From positions 893,750 through 957,749 of the forward strand of contig VXAZ01005693.1 in the NCBI GenBank assembly GCA_013399875.1: DNA of 64,000 bases. Reading direction: 5' to 3'. The position numbers and the translations under genes were made by a program. The notes beneath the pieces are model-generated. The model searched no databases. It was not told the origin of the DNA and saw only the letters and a program-made list of their open reading frames with translations. Shown here in pieces: positions 49,338 to 62,843 of this stretch; positions within the stretch are counted from its first letter, which is position 1; every line of letters begins with the position of its first letter. The stretch comes from Gymnorhina tibicen. Lineage: Eukaryota; Chordata; Aves; Passeriformes; Artamidae.

Positions 49338-49439
49338 CTTAAATGAACTGTGCACTAAAGTCTCATCTAAATCAATGACCACACACTTCTTCCCATAGTC
49401 TGATGCTGTCAGTTCTGGCAGGAGGTATTTAGCTGGTGG
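49338..49439 (-). CDS. CTDSPL: CTDSPL exon 4 (catalytic DxDx motif)
   Basis: The exon is 102 nt, or 34 codons, beginning [18 protein letters not shown] and ending [12 protein letters not shown]. It opens the phosphatase domain. The DLDET sequence at exon residues 23-27 is HAD motif I: the first Asp is the nucleophile that forms the phospho-aspartyl intermediate, and the Asp two residues later is the general acid/base; both help bind Mg2+. The acceptor is TTTATTTATAG and the donor is AAG/GTAAGTA, a near-consensus site. Both flanking introns are phase 0. The variable TAS in ELTASDYG is TVL in the human protein as I recall it; the catalytic part is unchanged. Confidence 0.97.
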
Positions 49440-52400
49440 CTATAAATAAAAAGAAAAGAGGAAGACAACAAAAAAAAAGTAAAACCTCTATGGAAGGGGC
49501 ACCCTTCTGTCAACATTACTATTCTAGTAATTACTGGGAGCTGGCATACATGACTTGAAATCCAATACTTTTCTGGGCTCATCCCAAGGACATGTATGGA
49601 TATTAATGGCTCATGCAATTGCAATACCCATACAGACTTTTCTTTTTTAAATTCTTTTTAAAGTGAGAGACTTGTTTAGAATGACCTGCAGAGCACTGGA
49701 AATTCAAATGGTGAAAGACCACCACTAGCTAAAAAAAAGCAGAAAACCAGGATATGGGATACATCTTTTTCCAGTGGCTTTTTTCCCCAATGCCTGGTTT
49801 TGGTTGGTGGTGTTATCCTACTTCCACTCAATGCCATTTCCAGCCAGATCAGGCTGATGGACACTTACACAAATCATTATTTCTGTTTGCCATGAAAAAT
49901 GCTGAAATGGAGCAATCCATCCTGATGGAAGACAGCTTTACTAATGTAATCTTCCAGGACATGTCTTCGCTCTTGTTTTTGCCACTTATGAGGGTGGTGA
50001 TCAACTTCCATGTGAATTATGCTCCCAGTCAAGGTATTAAAGCTGCAGTGAAGAACCTGAACTGGGCTCTTCTACAGCACTGCCCTTAACAAAAATGGCA
50101 CCAATCCCATGAACTGACAATTCTTCTGAAAGCAATGCAGACAGTCCCATATTCTTCGGATCATTTCCCACTTCAACACCCCAGTTTTGCAGTAAAAATA
50201 GGTTACTTTAGATTTTGGTACTGGATACTTTCTGAAATCACAGAAACGGGAGAGAATGCTTCCCTTTGGACGTGAAACACTGCTGCCACTCAGAGAGGGT
50301 TTTTTTGATGAAGGAAAAGGATTAGCTTTATAGAAAAGTATGAATAGGGAGAAGCCCAAGACTGAGAGGAAATGAAATTTAACTTAGACTTGGATACACA
50401 ACTCCAACTCCATTCTTTTCCTATCTTTTTATCTGTTCACTGTCGCTCTGGTAAAGATCCATCATCTGTCAAAGGTTTCTTCTTTTCACTGGCCCTTTGT
50501 AGAGGTGCTTGCAGAGATCTGAGGCCACCCCTGTGCAGGCAGGGGGTGACACAGGTGAGGCAGGCACCTCTGGACACCCTCCAGCAGCCAGGACAGATTA
50601 TCAACCACTGGCTGAACTCAAGTGTCACCTTAACTTGATAGATACTGGCCAATTATGCCTAATAAGCCCTTGTTTAAATGAAGCACCTAAGAAATCAGAT
50701 TCTGGACTTTAATTAAGTAGTTTTAGCTAAAGCCGGAGATCTTGGGGCATTTTAGGAGTGTTCACTGGAATTGATTTAGTTCCTTACAATTAACATCGAC
50801 AACAGTTCCCTCAGCCACCAAACTGGAAGCTGCCCTGCCTACAAACCCACTTGTCTCAGGGCATTTCCTCTCAGCACACATCTGACAACGACCTTCCAAT
50901 TACAGCAGCTTCTGCCTAATGCCTGCAAAGGCTCCATCCATCACGGCCACCTAACCAGGCTGAAATTTACACAATGCCCTGTCTAGGTCATGGACAGTCC
51001 CACGGCTGCTTCAGCTCCACCTCTCCTTGTTGGCAGCTAGGACCAGACCTAAAGAATTTTGGTTTCTCCCTCCTATTCAAAGCCTAAAGCCCCCCCACCT
51101 CAATTTTTCTTATTAAGAAGGATCCAAACTGCAACCTAAATAAACTAAAAGCTTATTGAAAGAAAAATCCAACCCATTGAAAGACAATGATCTTCAGAAC
51201 CCATGTTCCAATGCTTCTTGTCTTTGAAGATGAAAAAGAGGTAGGACCATCCCAAAAAACCTTAAACATACTTTTAAAAAAAATAATAGTTCAGTTTACT
51301 GTTGTACTCAAAACTCTTTATCTCCTCTGAATTTTTGACTGCATTAATCTGCACAAGCAGTTCAAAGTCAGAAATTCCTTCTGCTATGTGAATTCTTTAT
51401 CAAACTGAAAATACCTGTATCTCTATCTATGGAAAATATATGGAAATCCATATTCTTCCATATAAAAATACACATATGGAAAACATGAGCACTGTCTTAC
51501 CATAGATACCTTTTGTTTTTTTAGCTGGAAACTGTTGCATTTGTCATCAAGAAAAGGATGGACACGCACCAAGAACTACAAAAGGCAAGAACTTTCATCT
51601 CTGAGAACCCAAATTCCCTGACTGCACAGCGAGGCAACCTGGGACTGTTTTTTCACCCACCTGCACCTCTGCTTTCTCAAAAGCAGTGGCTGGGACAGGC
51701 ACAATTCACCTGTGGTATCTACCCAGAGGTGCTGGTTACCGCTAGAGCTTCTCTCCCTTTTCAGTACTGCTTTTGGGGATCGTGTGCAATTTCTGACCTA
51801 ACTCGATCTACCAAGGGCACAACCAACTCTCCTACAAGATTTGGCATCTTCAGTTCAATCTGAGCTCGCTTCCTGAAGTTCACACGTTTGAAGATCAGAA
51901 GAAATAAAATTTTCCATTTCACAAATTGCAATTCGGTTGCCCCGACTGTGAAAACATTCACCCTCTGATAATGCAACATGGATAAGGAAGTTATTCTGAA
52001 GCTGAAGTCACTACAAGTTGTGAGGCTGCTCAATAGCTGGTGTAGGACTTGGGAGCAAGGGTGGCATTTTTGAGGCTTTTAGGAACTTGAAAGGATTTGT
52101 ATGCAAAGTATCAGCCCATTTATTCTGCTGTTCCAGCTTGCTGATCTAAAGCACTTTCCACCTGTCAAGGGCAGCAAAGCTTTTAGGCAGAAACAAGCAT
52201 TATTCAACGTTGTGTTTTAATTTTCTCACTAATGGAGACATTACCCAAGCAGAGTTCTAAATACCAGATTTCCATCACAGTTAATAGTGAATAGTTATGG
52301 AACGTTGATAATTTAATTTTATTTTTACACATATCAGCTTTAAAGATATCTGAGATAATTAAGAATATTTAATCGTGGCTAACAGCAACTCATATTTACT

Positions 52401-53330
52401 ATGCAACACTCCCCGAAAGGCTGCAGACTTCCACAGAACTCAGCAGAAAAATAACACGTGGTATCTCACTGGCTTGGTCTTCAATTCCAACAAGACACAA
52501 ATTGTATACAAGTTAAACTAGTCACTGTTTGGCATTTATGCATTCCAGCCAGGTCTCGTGGCTGACCAGCTCAACAGACCTTGTAGTGAAACGACTGCTG
52601 CACTGCTTCAGTCCCGTGGAAATAGTATATTCCCTAAGGAAAAACAAAAAAAAAGGGGATGGTGGCGGCAAGAGAACAGGACTTTCGGTTGAAGCATAAA
52701 CAGCTGGTCAACACAAATCTTGCAGAAATTCACTGTATAGAACAATCATCAGCTCTCCTCCCTGTAGGCCCTTATTTCCCACAGAGGCAAGTCTCAGAAT
52801 TAAAAAGCCCTTTCTGTTCCTCTCTGCCCTGGCAATGTTGGCAAGCCTAAGTGCAGCACGTTAATTTACTGTTCGGGTCCTCCTCAGCTCACGCTTTGGG
52901 CTGCGCTCTGTGGGGCTAAGAGCTTCTCCCAGCAGCTACGTGCAGAAATTACAGAGGATAAATGATTCCTACTTAAAGCTGCCAGAAGATGCCAGCTCCT
53001 CTTGTGGAACAGGCAGTTCCCAAAATTTCTTGTAGAAAAAGTTGTAACAAGGAATTTTCTAATGTAGGTGAGGACAAGTAAAAAAAAACCCCAATATCCC
53101 TGGGCTAAGATTTAACTTCTGCAGGGATTCTGAGGGATCATTTTGATACCACTCGTTAATAGTGGAATTTTAAGCTGAATAAAAGAAACGGACACTCCAA
53201 CTCATTTAAGAGTTAAGAGAAGTTTAACAACATCTCATTAAAGATGTTGCATGGGTGTGGTTTGTATTTCCATCCACCTCTTCATTCAAAAGAATATAAA
53301 ATAGTGAAGCTGCTATGGGTCTACTTTGAT

Positions 53331-53396
53331 TTGGGGGTTGGAACGAGATAATCTTTTAAAGTTCCTTCCAACCCAAACCATTATATGGTTCTATTT
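53331..53396 (+). mobile_element. CR1 LINE 3' end fragment
   Basis: TTGGGGGTTGGAACGAGATAATCTTTTAAAG is followed by CCTTCCAACCCAAACCATTATATGGTTCTAT, which is the 3' end of CR1. It is the only clear CR1 piece found inside the gene's part of the window. Confidence 0.85.
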
Positions 53397-54675
53397 CTCT
53401 ACCATACTCCTTTCTAAACAAAGTTGAGAAATCCATGAAAACACGGGCATCCTGAGCTACATTGAATAGATTTTTAATCAGGTCTATCAAAATGTGTCAG
53501 CTGGGAATGTTTCGGGTTTGCCTTTTTTTAAATTTTGTGTTTATTTCAGCCCTAAAAACAACTAATTTTTCAGTATTAGGAAAATAATCAATTATGCTGC
53601 TGTTTAATCTATGCCTTATCTGGGAACAGTTTAAAAAATGAGATACAAACAGGATAAAATTCTTACTGTAAAAAACCCCAAACTAACGCTATTTCTATTT
53701 TCTGAAGAACCTAACTTGAAGCTGGAATATTTTTTGTTTAGCAGTCATCTTTATCAACAACCAAGCGAAAATTCGTATTAAGTCAAGCTTTTAAACTCAG
53801 TGCAATTAATACAGGACAAATCTGACTGAGCAGCAGATCCATTTCACTGAACTGCACACATAAATGCAAATAAAAGCAATGCACAACGCACATAAAGCAA
53901 TGGAAGCTTTCAAACAGGTGACCTCAGCACACTGCCAGGTTTCATACACGATAAAAAAGCACAAGAAAGCTCCAGAAAGCCTCGTATTTTGACTGGAGGC
54001 TTCAATTTGAAAGCAGGGAGTGGGCAGAGCTCTTTTTGAGTCACTCAAGAATCCTCTGAACGCTCGCCGCGATGACATTTGCAACGAGCCCTGTAAGAAG
54101 TGAACGTCCCCGTAACTGTGAGCAAGCTCGCTCCGTGTCTGTTTGGGAGATCCTTCTCCTGCTTTGGCCAGCAGTTCACACAGCCCACTTCTCATCCCGA
54201 GGTAGGAGAGCATCAAGCATTTCTGCCTCAATGGCTCTGAAACACACAGTTAGGGTTGTCTCGGAGCAAACCTTTGGGCTCCAGCGCTCAGGACCAAGAG
54301 CCCTCCTAAAACCGGCAGAGCAACACTTGAATTTGAGGAGTTTTTCCTAACCTAACGCTGCATTTTCCTTCCCAGCGCCTTCTCCATGTGCAGCTCCCTT
54401 GTGCCTTTATTTAGACGATTACACAGCGCTGCTGGCTGGTTCCTGAGAGCCAGCAGCACTTTGATACTGGGCAGTAAATGTCACACCAGTGCCTAAGGCG
54501 GTGGTTGCCTGACAACACTCCCGTGTCCTGCTGCAAGAAGAAGCATCAGATGGCACTGGAGAAGGGGAAGGAGTGTTTAAAGTCACCTGCTCGCTCAGAA
54601 CTCTATGTCATGACTGCAGAGCTAAGTTAATTTTACTGCCTTGTTAGTGCTGGGAATATATGCCTGCAAAATTAC

Positions 54676-54779
54676 AGCTGAGCTTAAAAAAAAAAAAAAA
54701 AAAAAAGGAGGAAAAAAACTNAAAAAAAAAAGCTGAGAAAAAAAAAAAAAAAAAAAAAAAAAAAAGGAGGAAAAAAACT
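54676..54779. repeat. Duplicated A-rich unit with an N
   Basis: Two copies of the pattern AGCTGAG, A-run, GGAGGAAAAAAACT lie side by side (54676-54720 and 54731-54779), joined by an N at 54721. It may be a true tandem duplication or an assembly join in a homopolymer. Confidence 0.85.
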
Positions 54780-56256
54780 TTAAAAATTATCCCTTCTTGA
54801 ATCATTCCTTTTCCTACCGCTGCCAAAATCTAACAGAGCACTGCTTTAACACTGCAAAGACAGTGTTCTAACAAGGCATCTCATTTCATTTCTGTACCTG
54901 TCAAAGCTGTACTCATTTATCCTTACAACATTTTGTTCTGTTTTAATTCTTATTTTAATTCTTATTCTGTTAGTACCTACAGTCACTCTTGGGAAAGATT
55001 TTTATTCCAGGTCAGGGCACAGCCAGAACACGTTTCATGTTCAAATAATTCCTCGTGGAGCAACCACAGTCACCTAACAGAATTTGGCAGGTATGTAAAA
55101 AAGAAAAGTAGTTTGGAAATCAGTTATTTTCTGATTTCAACCTGAGGTTTTTTATTCCTAGACTTGCAGAAATACCAATCACATGCATGTCCATGCCTGT
55201 CTGCATACACACCATGCATGAGCCGTGTCAGAAATAACGGGTAAGCGATGAAGAGGAATTTCCAACAGTTTTCAAATCCAAGAAAAGCTGTTGGAAGAGG
55301 GAAGATCTGCACAGTCACAGTGATCTCCTGGCACTGTTGCTCTGCAGCACAGACAGAGGGGGCTTCTTACAGGAGGTTTTGTAATGCTGGGCTACGTGAG
55401 AAGGAAGATGAAGAAGAAGAAGAATGGCATCTTGGGGAATATCCAGGTCTTTAAAGGCTACCAAGTATCTCAAAGAAGAGGGCAGGGTCATTATCTCCAC
55501 ACATCAGCACTGCTATTTTCTGGGAAACTCTGCAATGATGAAGTATTGTAAACTGCAAAGGAGCAAAGGAGCTCAAAAAAAAAAGTATTTTCAGCCTTAC
55601 AAAGCCTAAGCCTTCATCCTTGTAAAAAAAAGAGCAGCTTTTTGACCAAAAAAGGTGAAAACTAATTAAATTAAAAGCTTTCATTTGAAGGACTCGGTTT
55701 TTTTCTTCCTTTTATTTAGCTTTGAAAAATAATTCAGATGCCAAACAGCATTCCAAGTTTAATCCAGGGAAGATAAACAGAAATATTAAGGCCCATAAAG
55801 CAGCAGCTGATACCAAGAGCATCATCTCAAACAAGTGCAGTAATGAGCAATAGTCAGTGTACTCTGTTTTCTTAACGTGACTTGTTTCAAATAAATAATG
55901 CAGTTTCCAACTCTTCTTTTCAACTGGAATATAGGGGGAAATGAGAGGAAAAGGTTTTTGTAACTGTGTCTCACAGTGATGATGAGTCACCTTTTGCCTC
56001 TGTTAAAATAAATAACTCCACGTGTTTTCAAAATGCTAAAAATTCAGATGGAACCCAGATAAAACCCAAACTCTTCTTTCAGTCCCTGTAAAACACATGC
56101 AGTTCAGCTCACCTCTGGGGATACAACATTACAGACAGAACATAAAATCCTTTTGTTAACATGCAACACAAAACAGACCTGTTAGACTGCAACATAAAAT
56201 GAATCAAAGCAAAAGTCATGAAAATCATTAAAAGAAAAAGGGATAAAAATACATAC

Positions 56257-56289
56257 ACTTGGTATAGGCATGACCTGCATCTGGTCACC
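56257..56289 (-). CDS. CTDSPL: CTDSPL exon 3 (33-nt cassette exon)
   Basis: This 33-nt exon encodes GDQMQVMPIPS and is flanked by an acceptor (TTCCCCAG) and a donor (AGT/GTATGT). Both flanking introns are phase 0 and the length is a multiple of three, so skipping it removes eleven residues and leaves the frame intact. Human CTDSPL has two known isoforms that differ by this 11-residue block between the N-terminal region and the phosphatase domain, so a cassette role is expected here. The sequence differs from the human one as I remember it by Met for Arg and Met for Ile. The exon is too short to show up as a distinct open frame and was found from the splice sites and homology. Confidence 0.93.
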
Positions 56290-59200
56290 CTGGGGAAAAA
56301 GAAAACAAAAAATCACTGTAAGGGTAATGGCTTTTAAAGGGTAGAACAAAGGTCTGGAGCAGTAAATGTAGCACTCAAACATTTTAAACCAAAAGTTCAA
56401 AGTATTCAAGAAACCAGGGTAAAAAAAAAATAAATAAAAACAGGATTTTGCATTTTAGTTGCTGAAATGATCTGTTAGTATACTGGCATTTATGATTTTT
56501 AGGAGACTGGACTGATAAAACCCATGCTATGATTAATAAGAGATGGCAATAAGAAAGTACCTGTATTTACTGGAACTTTTTCAGGTTTAAGATCTACTCA
56601 TGGGTATATTTGTCAATTTTCACTGCAGCAACAAGAGGCTGAGCCAGACCCCGGCAGCAGGGCAGCACCCCACTCCTTGAACTCGACTTCATTTGAGACA
56701 ACTGCCTTGGAAAAAACCAGCATTTCCACTCAGGCAACAGCAGAAAGTCCAAGAAGGACGTGATGATGATAAAGCAGTCCAAGGAATGCCACTTTCCTCC
56801 CCCAGAAAGAAGCAGCAGTACCAGTGCCGTTCCCGTGCTCTCACTTCTGCCCTGCACGTGGGAGAAGGCAGCAAAGTCTCGGCTGCCTCGAGCTTTCCTT
56901 CTCATCCTCGGGCACCCAGGAACGAGGACAGCTCCGAAACGGACAAAGCTTGGCCACAGGGGCACTCAAATGGGGAGGAGGTTTTTGAAGCTGGAACTCT
57001 GTTTTCTAATCTTTCTGACCCTTCAAAACCAACTTTGTTTTCTGGTGGGCACGGCACATAAAAAAAAGGAAGCTGATCCTTCTAGCATAGATGTTGCTTG
57101 GGTTGATGATTTTATTCTTTAATATTTGGACAACACAGGCTCTGATCTCCAGCAGAGGAACTACTGAAAGGGCTGTTTTCAACACTAGAACAGCCTCTTC
57201 CAGCTGAAGAAGCCTCCTGCTCATTTGTTTTCAAGTCTACCAGTGTTGACACATCACTGACAGACAGAAATAATTCAGTATTATTTTTAAAGTGCTCTTT
57301 TTTTGATGTTACTCAGCAGAAATTTTTTACTGAAGTTTGCCCAAAATCCTGAGAAGCTGAAGGAGCAACTAGAGATCAGCAGCTACCACGAACTATCAAA
57401 AACCTGGCACTGGTAAAAAGTACCTGATTTCTAGAAAAACACACACAAAAAAGCTGGTAAGAATCCAAGTTTTCCTCAGGGTAATAGCAATAAGAATAGA
57501 AAAAATTTTAATTCAGTACGTTAATGCGTTAATGTCCTGTTAGTGGAACTGTCTTTCATGGGAACCCAAAACCAAAGCTGCTAAAGGACTTGCATTACTG
57601 TTTGCTTAATTTTTCTCACAGAATTTCTTGAATTAAGTTTTAAAAAAAAGAAGGAGAAACAAGCAAATTTCTTAAGAGGAACCCTGGAAATACCTATGCA
57701 AAAATCAAAACAGTAATGAGAGTGATGAGAACAGGAAAAACAAGCAGAAAGAGAACTGCAAGAGTCTGCTGGGAAAGCAAAAGTGTTCGTGAAGAGGCAA
57801 ACGCTTTTTAAAAACAAGCCTGCTCTGGGAAACTTCTTACAAGTGTCCCGCCTCATTTCCTAATGCCTTGGAACAGGAAGGGAAATGGGTCACAACAGCA
57901 GCGTTTGAAAGAGATGACAGATGAGCGCATTTGTTGATGGCTTTCCACGAGCTCCTGATGTTGGTAACAGAACAAAGCTGTTCCTAGAATGCCAAAATTT
58001 CTCTATTGTATCCCTAAGACAACCCAGGAACTGATTTGTCCCCAGCCATTGAAATCAGGGTTTTTTGGTTTTTTTTTAACGGGTTTTATTTTTCCATGCT
58101 ATATACAGATGGAATGATAAATCCTATCTTTTCCTTTAGCTACGTGATTTTTAGTTTGGAGCAGCAATTTCCAGCACTGCGTTGCTCATTAATGTTCTCT
58201 CTGATCAAGTGTGGGCTCAGTGAGCACCAAGCGACAGGCCACACTATTCTGCTTTTTTTCAGAACAGTCTGTGTTCAAAGATAAGGGGCTATTTCACTTT
58301 AGAGAAGAAGCTGACCACAACAACAGATTTATCCTATTAGTTTCTTTAGCACAAAGCTTATTCTAGACCATGACAGGTTCTTTAAACTTCAGTGGTGATT
58401 TGACAAACCCTCAGGCTCTGTCTGGTAATACAGAGGACTCCTTGGGAGGCAAAGAAGGTCAGAATGAGTGGGCAAAGAGAGAACAAACATAACTATGGAG
58501 AGGGGATTTTGTTCTCCAAACAAGCCTTCCATGCCACACGTTGATGGTGAGCAACAGAACCAAACATCTGGAATTTCCTTGCTCTGATCAGCGAAGGTTA
58601 AGCAAGAGAAAAAGTCCAATGATCTACATTAACCTCAGTTATCTTCCTCCACCCTGGAGAGTGATTTCCATGGCTGCTCAGAAAGCCTGTCATTAATGGT
58701 GTCCTCACCAAAGAGGCCATGCTCCTGCTGCTCCTCGAGGTCTCCAGCACGAAGCAGATGCTACTTTGACCTCAGGAACGTGCTCCCTAGAAGATGTTTT
58801 CCTCATTTTGCTGGGCCATACTCATGTGGGACAGAGAAGATCCTTTTTCCTGTACTGTGTTATAAACAGAGGTCCCTGAAGCAGACAAGAGTGTCGGAGA
58901 CACGGCCACAGGGCATCTACACAGCTTTCCAGCGAGATGATGGCATCGTGCAGAGAGAGAACGGACCCAAACTTTTGGAGTGAGGTGGAAATTCAGTGAC
59001 AGGGAAAGCAGAGGGAGCAGCTGCTGCCGTCAGAAAAAAAACCTCCTCCTAATTCTGTCTTCTTCCCTGTCAAGAGTGGATCAAGAGCTTCTCCTCTAAC
59101 CCAGCAAGTATAAAAATCCCTTTCCTCATTCATGCTTCACCTCATTAACAGGAGCCATCTGCCTGATCTGGATCTCACTGTGAAACAAAAGCGAGGATGA

Positions 59201-62200
59201 CTCCAGTGGAAGTGGGTTGGGAGTGAAATGGCAAAGTGCCCACAGACTTGTCAGGGCTCCCTCACCCGCCACGACTGAAAGCAAAGGGAAACAAGAGTTT
59301 GCATCTAGCTTTTCTCACCTTTCTCTCTCTTGACTCCCCCTTCAAGCCTGAATGAATGAAGTCTGTATCCACAAACACCTCAAAAGTCAGGTAACAAACG
59401 TACCCAGAAAAAAAAAATTCCATCCAGAAAATACAGAAACTGAGTCAAGCTGCTAACTGAGGAACAAAAATGAAGATTTGAATTTGTCCTGAAGAAAACA
59501 AAACACAATTCCCTCTCCCAACACTCTTAACAAAAAAAAAAAAAAAAAAGAAGTAGCTGGAAGACGTTGGGGAGGTGCCTGCTGGTGAGGAGGCAGGAAA
59601 AAATTACCAAGGAGTTCACGAGGCTGAACATTGTGTGCTCCCAGTGACACATCTGGCTCAGCATCTGAGCTGCAGGCAGGCTGATATACCCACTGTCACA
59701 GGTATCCCATCTTGCAGGGCATCTTCGTGCTGTGCTGAATAGCTGCTGCCATTTGAAGGACAACAAATACGCCACAGTTTCAGTAAATACAAGTTATTAT
59801 TGAAAAAAATGTTGCATTGAAACTTTAGGAGACAGAATGGACCGTTCATTACCAGTATTAGAGTCACACTTGGACAAGCAGCTGCTCTGTGAGTAGAAGG
59901 TTTAAAAGTGAACTCAATACTTTAAAGAAGTTTTTGGGCTTTTTTTCTCCCCCCCCACTTACAAAACAGAATTCAGCACTGAAAATAACTGTTTAATCAA
60001 AACCATGCTCAGTTTGGTGTTTCTTCCAACCCCAGGAAGAAGCGACAGAACACCTGATGTGTCAAGCATCATCAAGTCACATCATGAAGCACTGATTAAT
60101 CTGAAGCACCGATTTCATTTTTTTTCTACTACAGTCAAATAATAATAATAAAAACTGTATCACACATCACAAGTACTCTGAACAAAATTTCAGTACTGTG
60201 TTTTCAGTTACTTTATAAAATACTCTCCCCCGCTTTCCCTCCTTTTGAACAGGTCAGCATTTACAAAAATCAAGACTCCCGATTAGAAGGAAGTTGGCTT
60301 ATCACATCAGCTTCAGAATATGCCAGAAGCAACACAGAACACTGCATTCCAGTGAAACCAGCAGAGGCTTCCCCCATTCCTTTCCCTTCCTCTGAAGTCT
60401 TTATCACCAGTTTTCATGTACCAACTCCACTGAACAGCAAAGACATAAGGGAAGTACATCCAAGCCATTTTATACTCATTTCCAGTGGTAACTGCTTGAC
60501 ATTATTGCGCAATTTTCCTTGTCCATTTCTCAAGGAAAGGGTCACAACTCATGGAACTGACTGGGCCTGGCCAGAAGTGAATTGTGATGTGATAAATAAT
60601 TAATAAAACATCAAAGAGAGAGCAGATTTAACTAAGTGACCATTTGAGCAGCAGCTTAACAGAATTTAAACAATTCCAACCTGGCAGTGAAACTAATGCA
60701 AAAAAGAGCTTTAATGAAACAGCAGAGGAATTTAAGCGGTGGACTGTCAGGTTTTATTTTCTTTCCTGAGAGGCAATTTTGTCATTCCTGGACATTTCAT
60801 TTCACCAATTTAGAATCCAAAGCCCACTGCTGCTTCCCCCACCTTACTTATTTCTGAATCTAGACAAGATGCTCAGTGTAACTCCACCAAATTCAAGCAG
60901 CCTGCACAGCTCTGAAGCAGCTCTCTCTGGGAAAAATCACCAGCCTGGCAGTGTAACAATATTCAAACATATTCAAGTCTTCAATGCTCTTTTTATTTCT
61001 TTAGAAGCATTTCCTACTTACACTGTGTTAGCACTCAAAATAAAAGCAGTATAAACACATATAGAGCTTATTAAGCTTTAACACTGCATTTAAAACAGCA
61101 GTGTCACAGACTTACTTGACCTCAAGAACCACCTAAAAGTTTAGCTGTACTGATTTCTTCTAAAAAGATATGAATATCTGAGTGCCTTTCATTGAATTGA
61201 AGAAAACACGAATTAAATTCTCTTCAATATATTCTCTGAAGCTTTCTAGTCTCCTAAGTTTGGATCTGGTAATTTTAGGAATGCCGTGATTTGCGTCCAT
61301 GGTCTCGTGTACAAGTATTGCACAACTCCAGAACTGCTCACTGAGGCAGCACAGAGGGAGGATGAAAACTTGTGTGGACACAACTGCAATCTCTCAAGGC
61401 GTAAGATATATTTAGAAAGTAACTGTTTTGCAAAATGCAATCTGGAAACTACTGACTCCAGACCATTTTAACTCACGTTTTTCTACAGAAAAAAACGAAC
61501 GTGGTTTTATGTTTTAACTTCTACTGAACTCCCGTTTTCTCTCAGCTGTAGTTTTGCCAGTAGCCTCACTTCTGCCTCATTTCCATTCCCCAGCATAGTG
61601 GAAAGGAAATTTTAGTAGCTTCCCATGCCTTTTTTTCCCCTGATGAATGTGTGCATACATGCTACACGCTACTCAGCTTTCCCTTCAGCACATCCAGGCT
61701 AGATTTCCCTCATTTCACTCGAAATGTACCTTGGCTAGCAGAAGAAGTCTAAAAATACATGTTACAATCCCTCCTCTTGGCAGGATTTTCAGTGCATTTT
61801 ACCTCTGTGTGAGCAGTTTCAGCAGGAACTGTTACAGTTCAGACTTTACCTCCACACGTACCCGAAATCTCCATCACTTTCATCTGCTCTCCTTCCCTCT
61901 CTCCCACCAAACAGTTCCTTGCTCTTTCTCCTGAGCTTTTCACAATTCAAACACAAACCAGCAAAATTCAAACCACAGTAAAACTGGACTGGACAAGGGG
62001 AAGTAAGGAATCAGCTGCATCAGACATGAAAAATGGTGTGAAAAGCAGAAGGGTAAAAAAACCATAGAGAAATCTCCATTTCTGCCATTATTCCCCACCA
62101 TGGATTCACCTGTATTCGCAATTTCAGTCCTAGAAACTGCATGGAAAACTTGGCATTCCTATGTTTGCCATATTGAACTGAAATTCTTCAGTTCATAACA

Positions 62201-62843
62201 CAAGTGCTCTCAGTGTTATCAGATTTATAAAGAACATATGAATTTGTGTTGTAATATTTGTATTCTATCTGTTATTTGTATCTAAAATTTCTATCTATTC
62301 ATTTGACTCATTAAACAAAACTTAATAACCTGGAGAGGTTATTAAGGCCAAAAGCTGCTATCTCTGGACTCAGCATGTATTAAATATAAGTGGGTCTGCT
62401 TAGAAGAAAAGGTCCAAATAATAATGGTTCTTTTGGTTTGTTTTTACGTCACTAAAAATCCTTTAAAGTGATATCCAGAAGGTTCCACTATGTTCCAGTG
62501 GACACGTTTTAACCTTCCTGTAATCAGGAAAGGGAAGCAAAGCTGGAAACAACTCAGCAGCTGAAATTTTATGTGAAGTCCCCATTTTTTTTTAGTGTCT
62601 TAGCCAGGTTTTAAACGTTGGTTGCTTATAAAATGTACAGTGCCGATACCCATAAGAGAAATATTAGTTTTAGATTACAGATAACAGACAGCATTAGCAA
62701 TCCACCATCATCAAACCAGTAATTCTTTCTGCAACTCACAGCTGTTCCCCACAAGGAAACCTCTTAGGACAAAACTTTGGAAGCAGAATTAAGCCTTGCT
62801 TACAGAAGACCCACATGACAGCAAAATAAGACAAAATCCTGAC
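56290..62843 (-). other. CTDSPL: CTDSPL intron 2
   Basis: This is a 6.55 kb AT-rich intron. I see no exon-like frame with flanking splice sites in either orientation. It contains short homopolymers, such as the A-run near 59531-59549 and a T-run near 60119-60125. Open frames at 58696-58983 and 56693-57122 on the plus strand have no recognisable domains and look like chance. Confidence 0.8.

Larger units (their letters stand above)
49440..56256 (-). other. CTDSPL: CTDSPL intron 3
   Basis: This 6.8 kb intron is AT-rich. It holds one short CR1 3' end at 53331-53396, an adenine-rich tandem duplication with an N at 54676-54779, and a small inverted repeat around 51437-51464. I see no additional exon. 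Confidence 0.8.

Noticed and set aside
54644..54826. Phe-rich frame containing an unknown residue
   Set aside because: It is a translation of the A-rich duplicated segment and its N.
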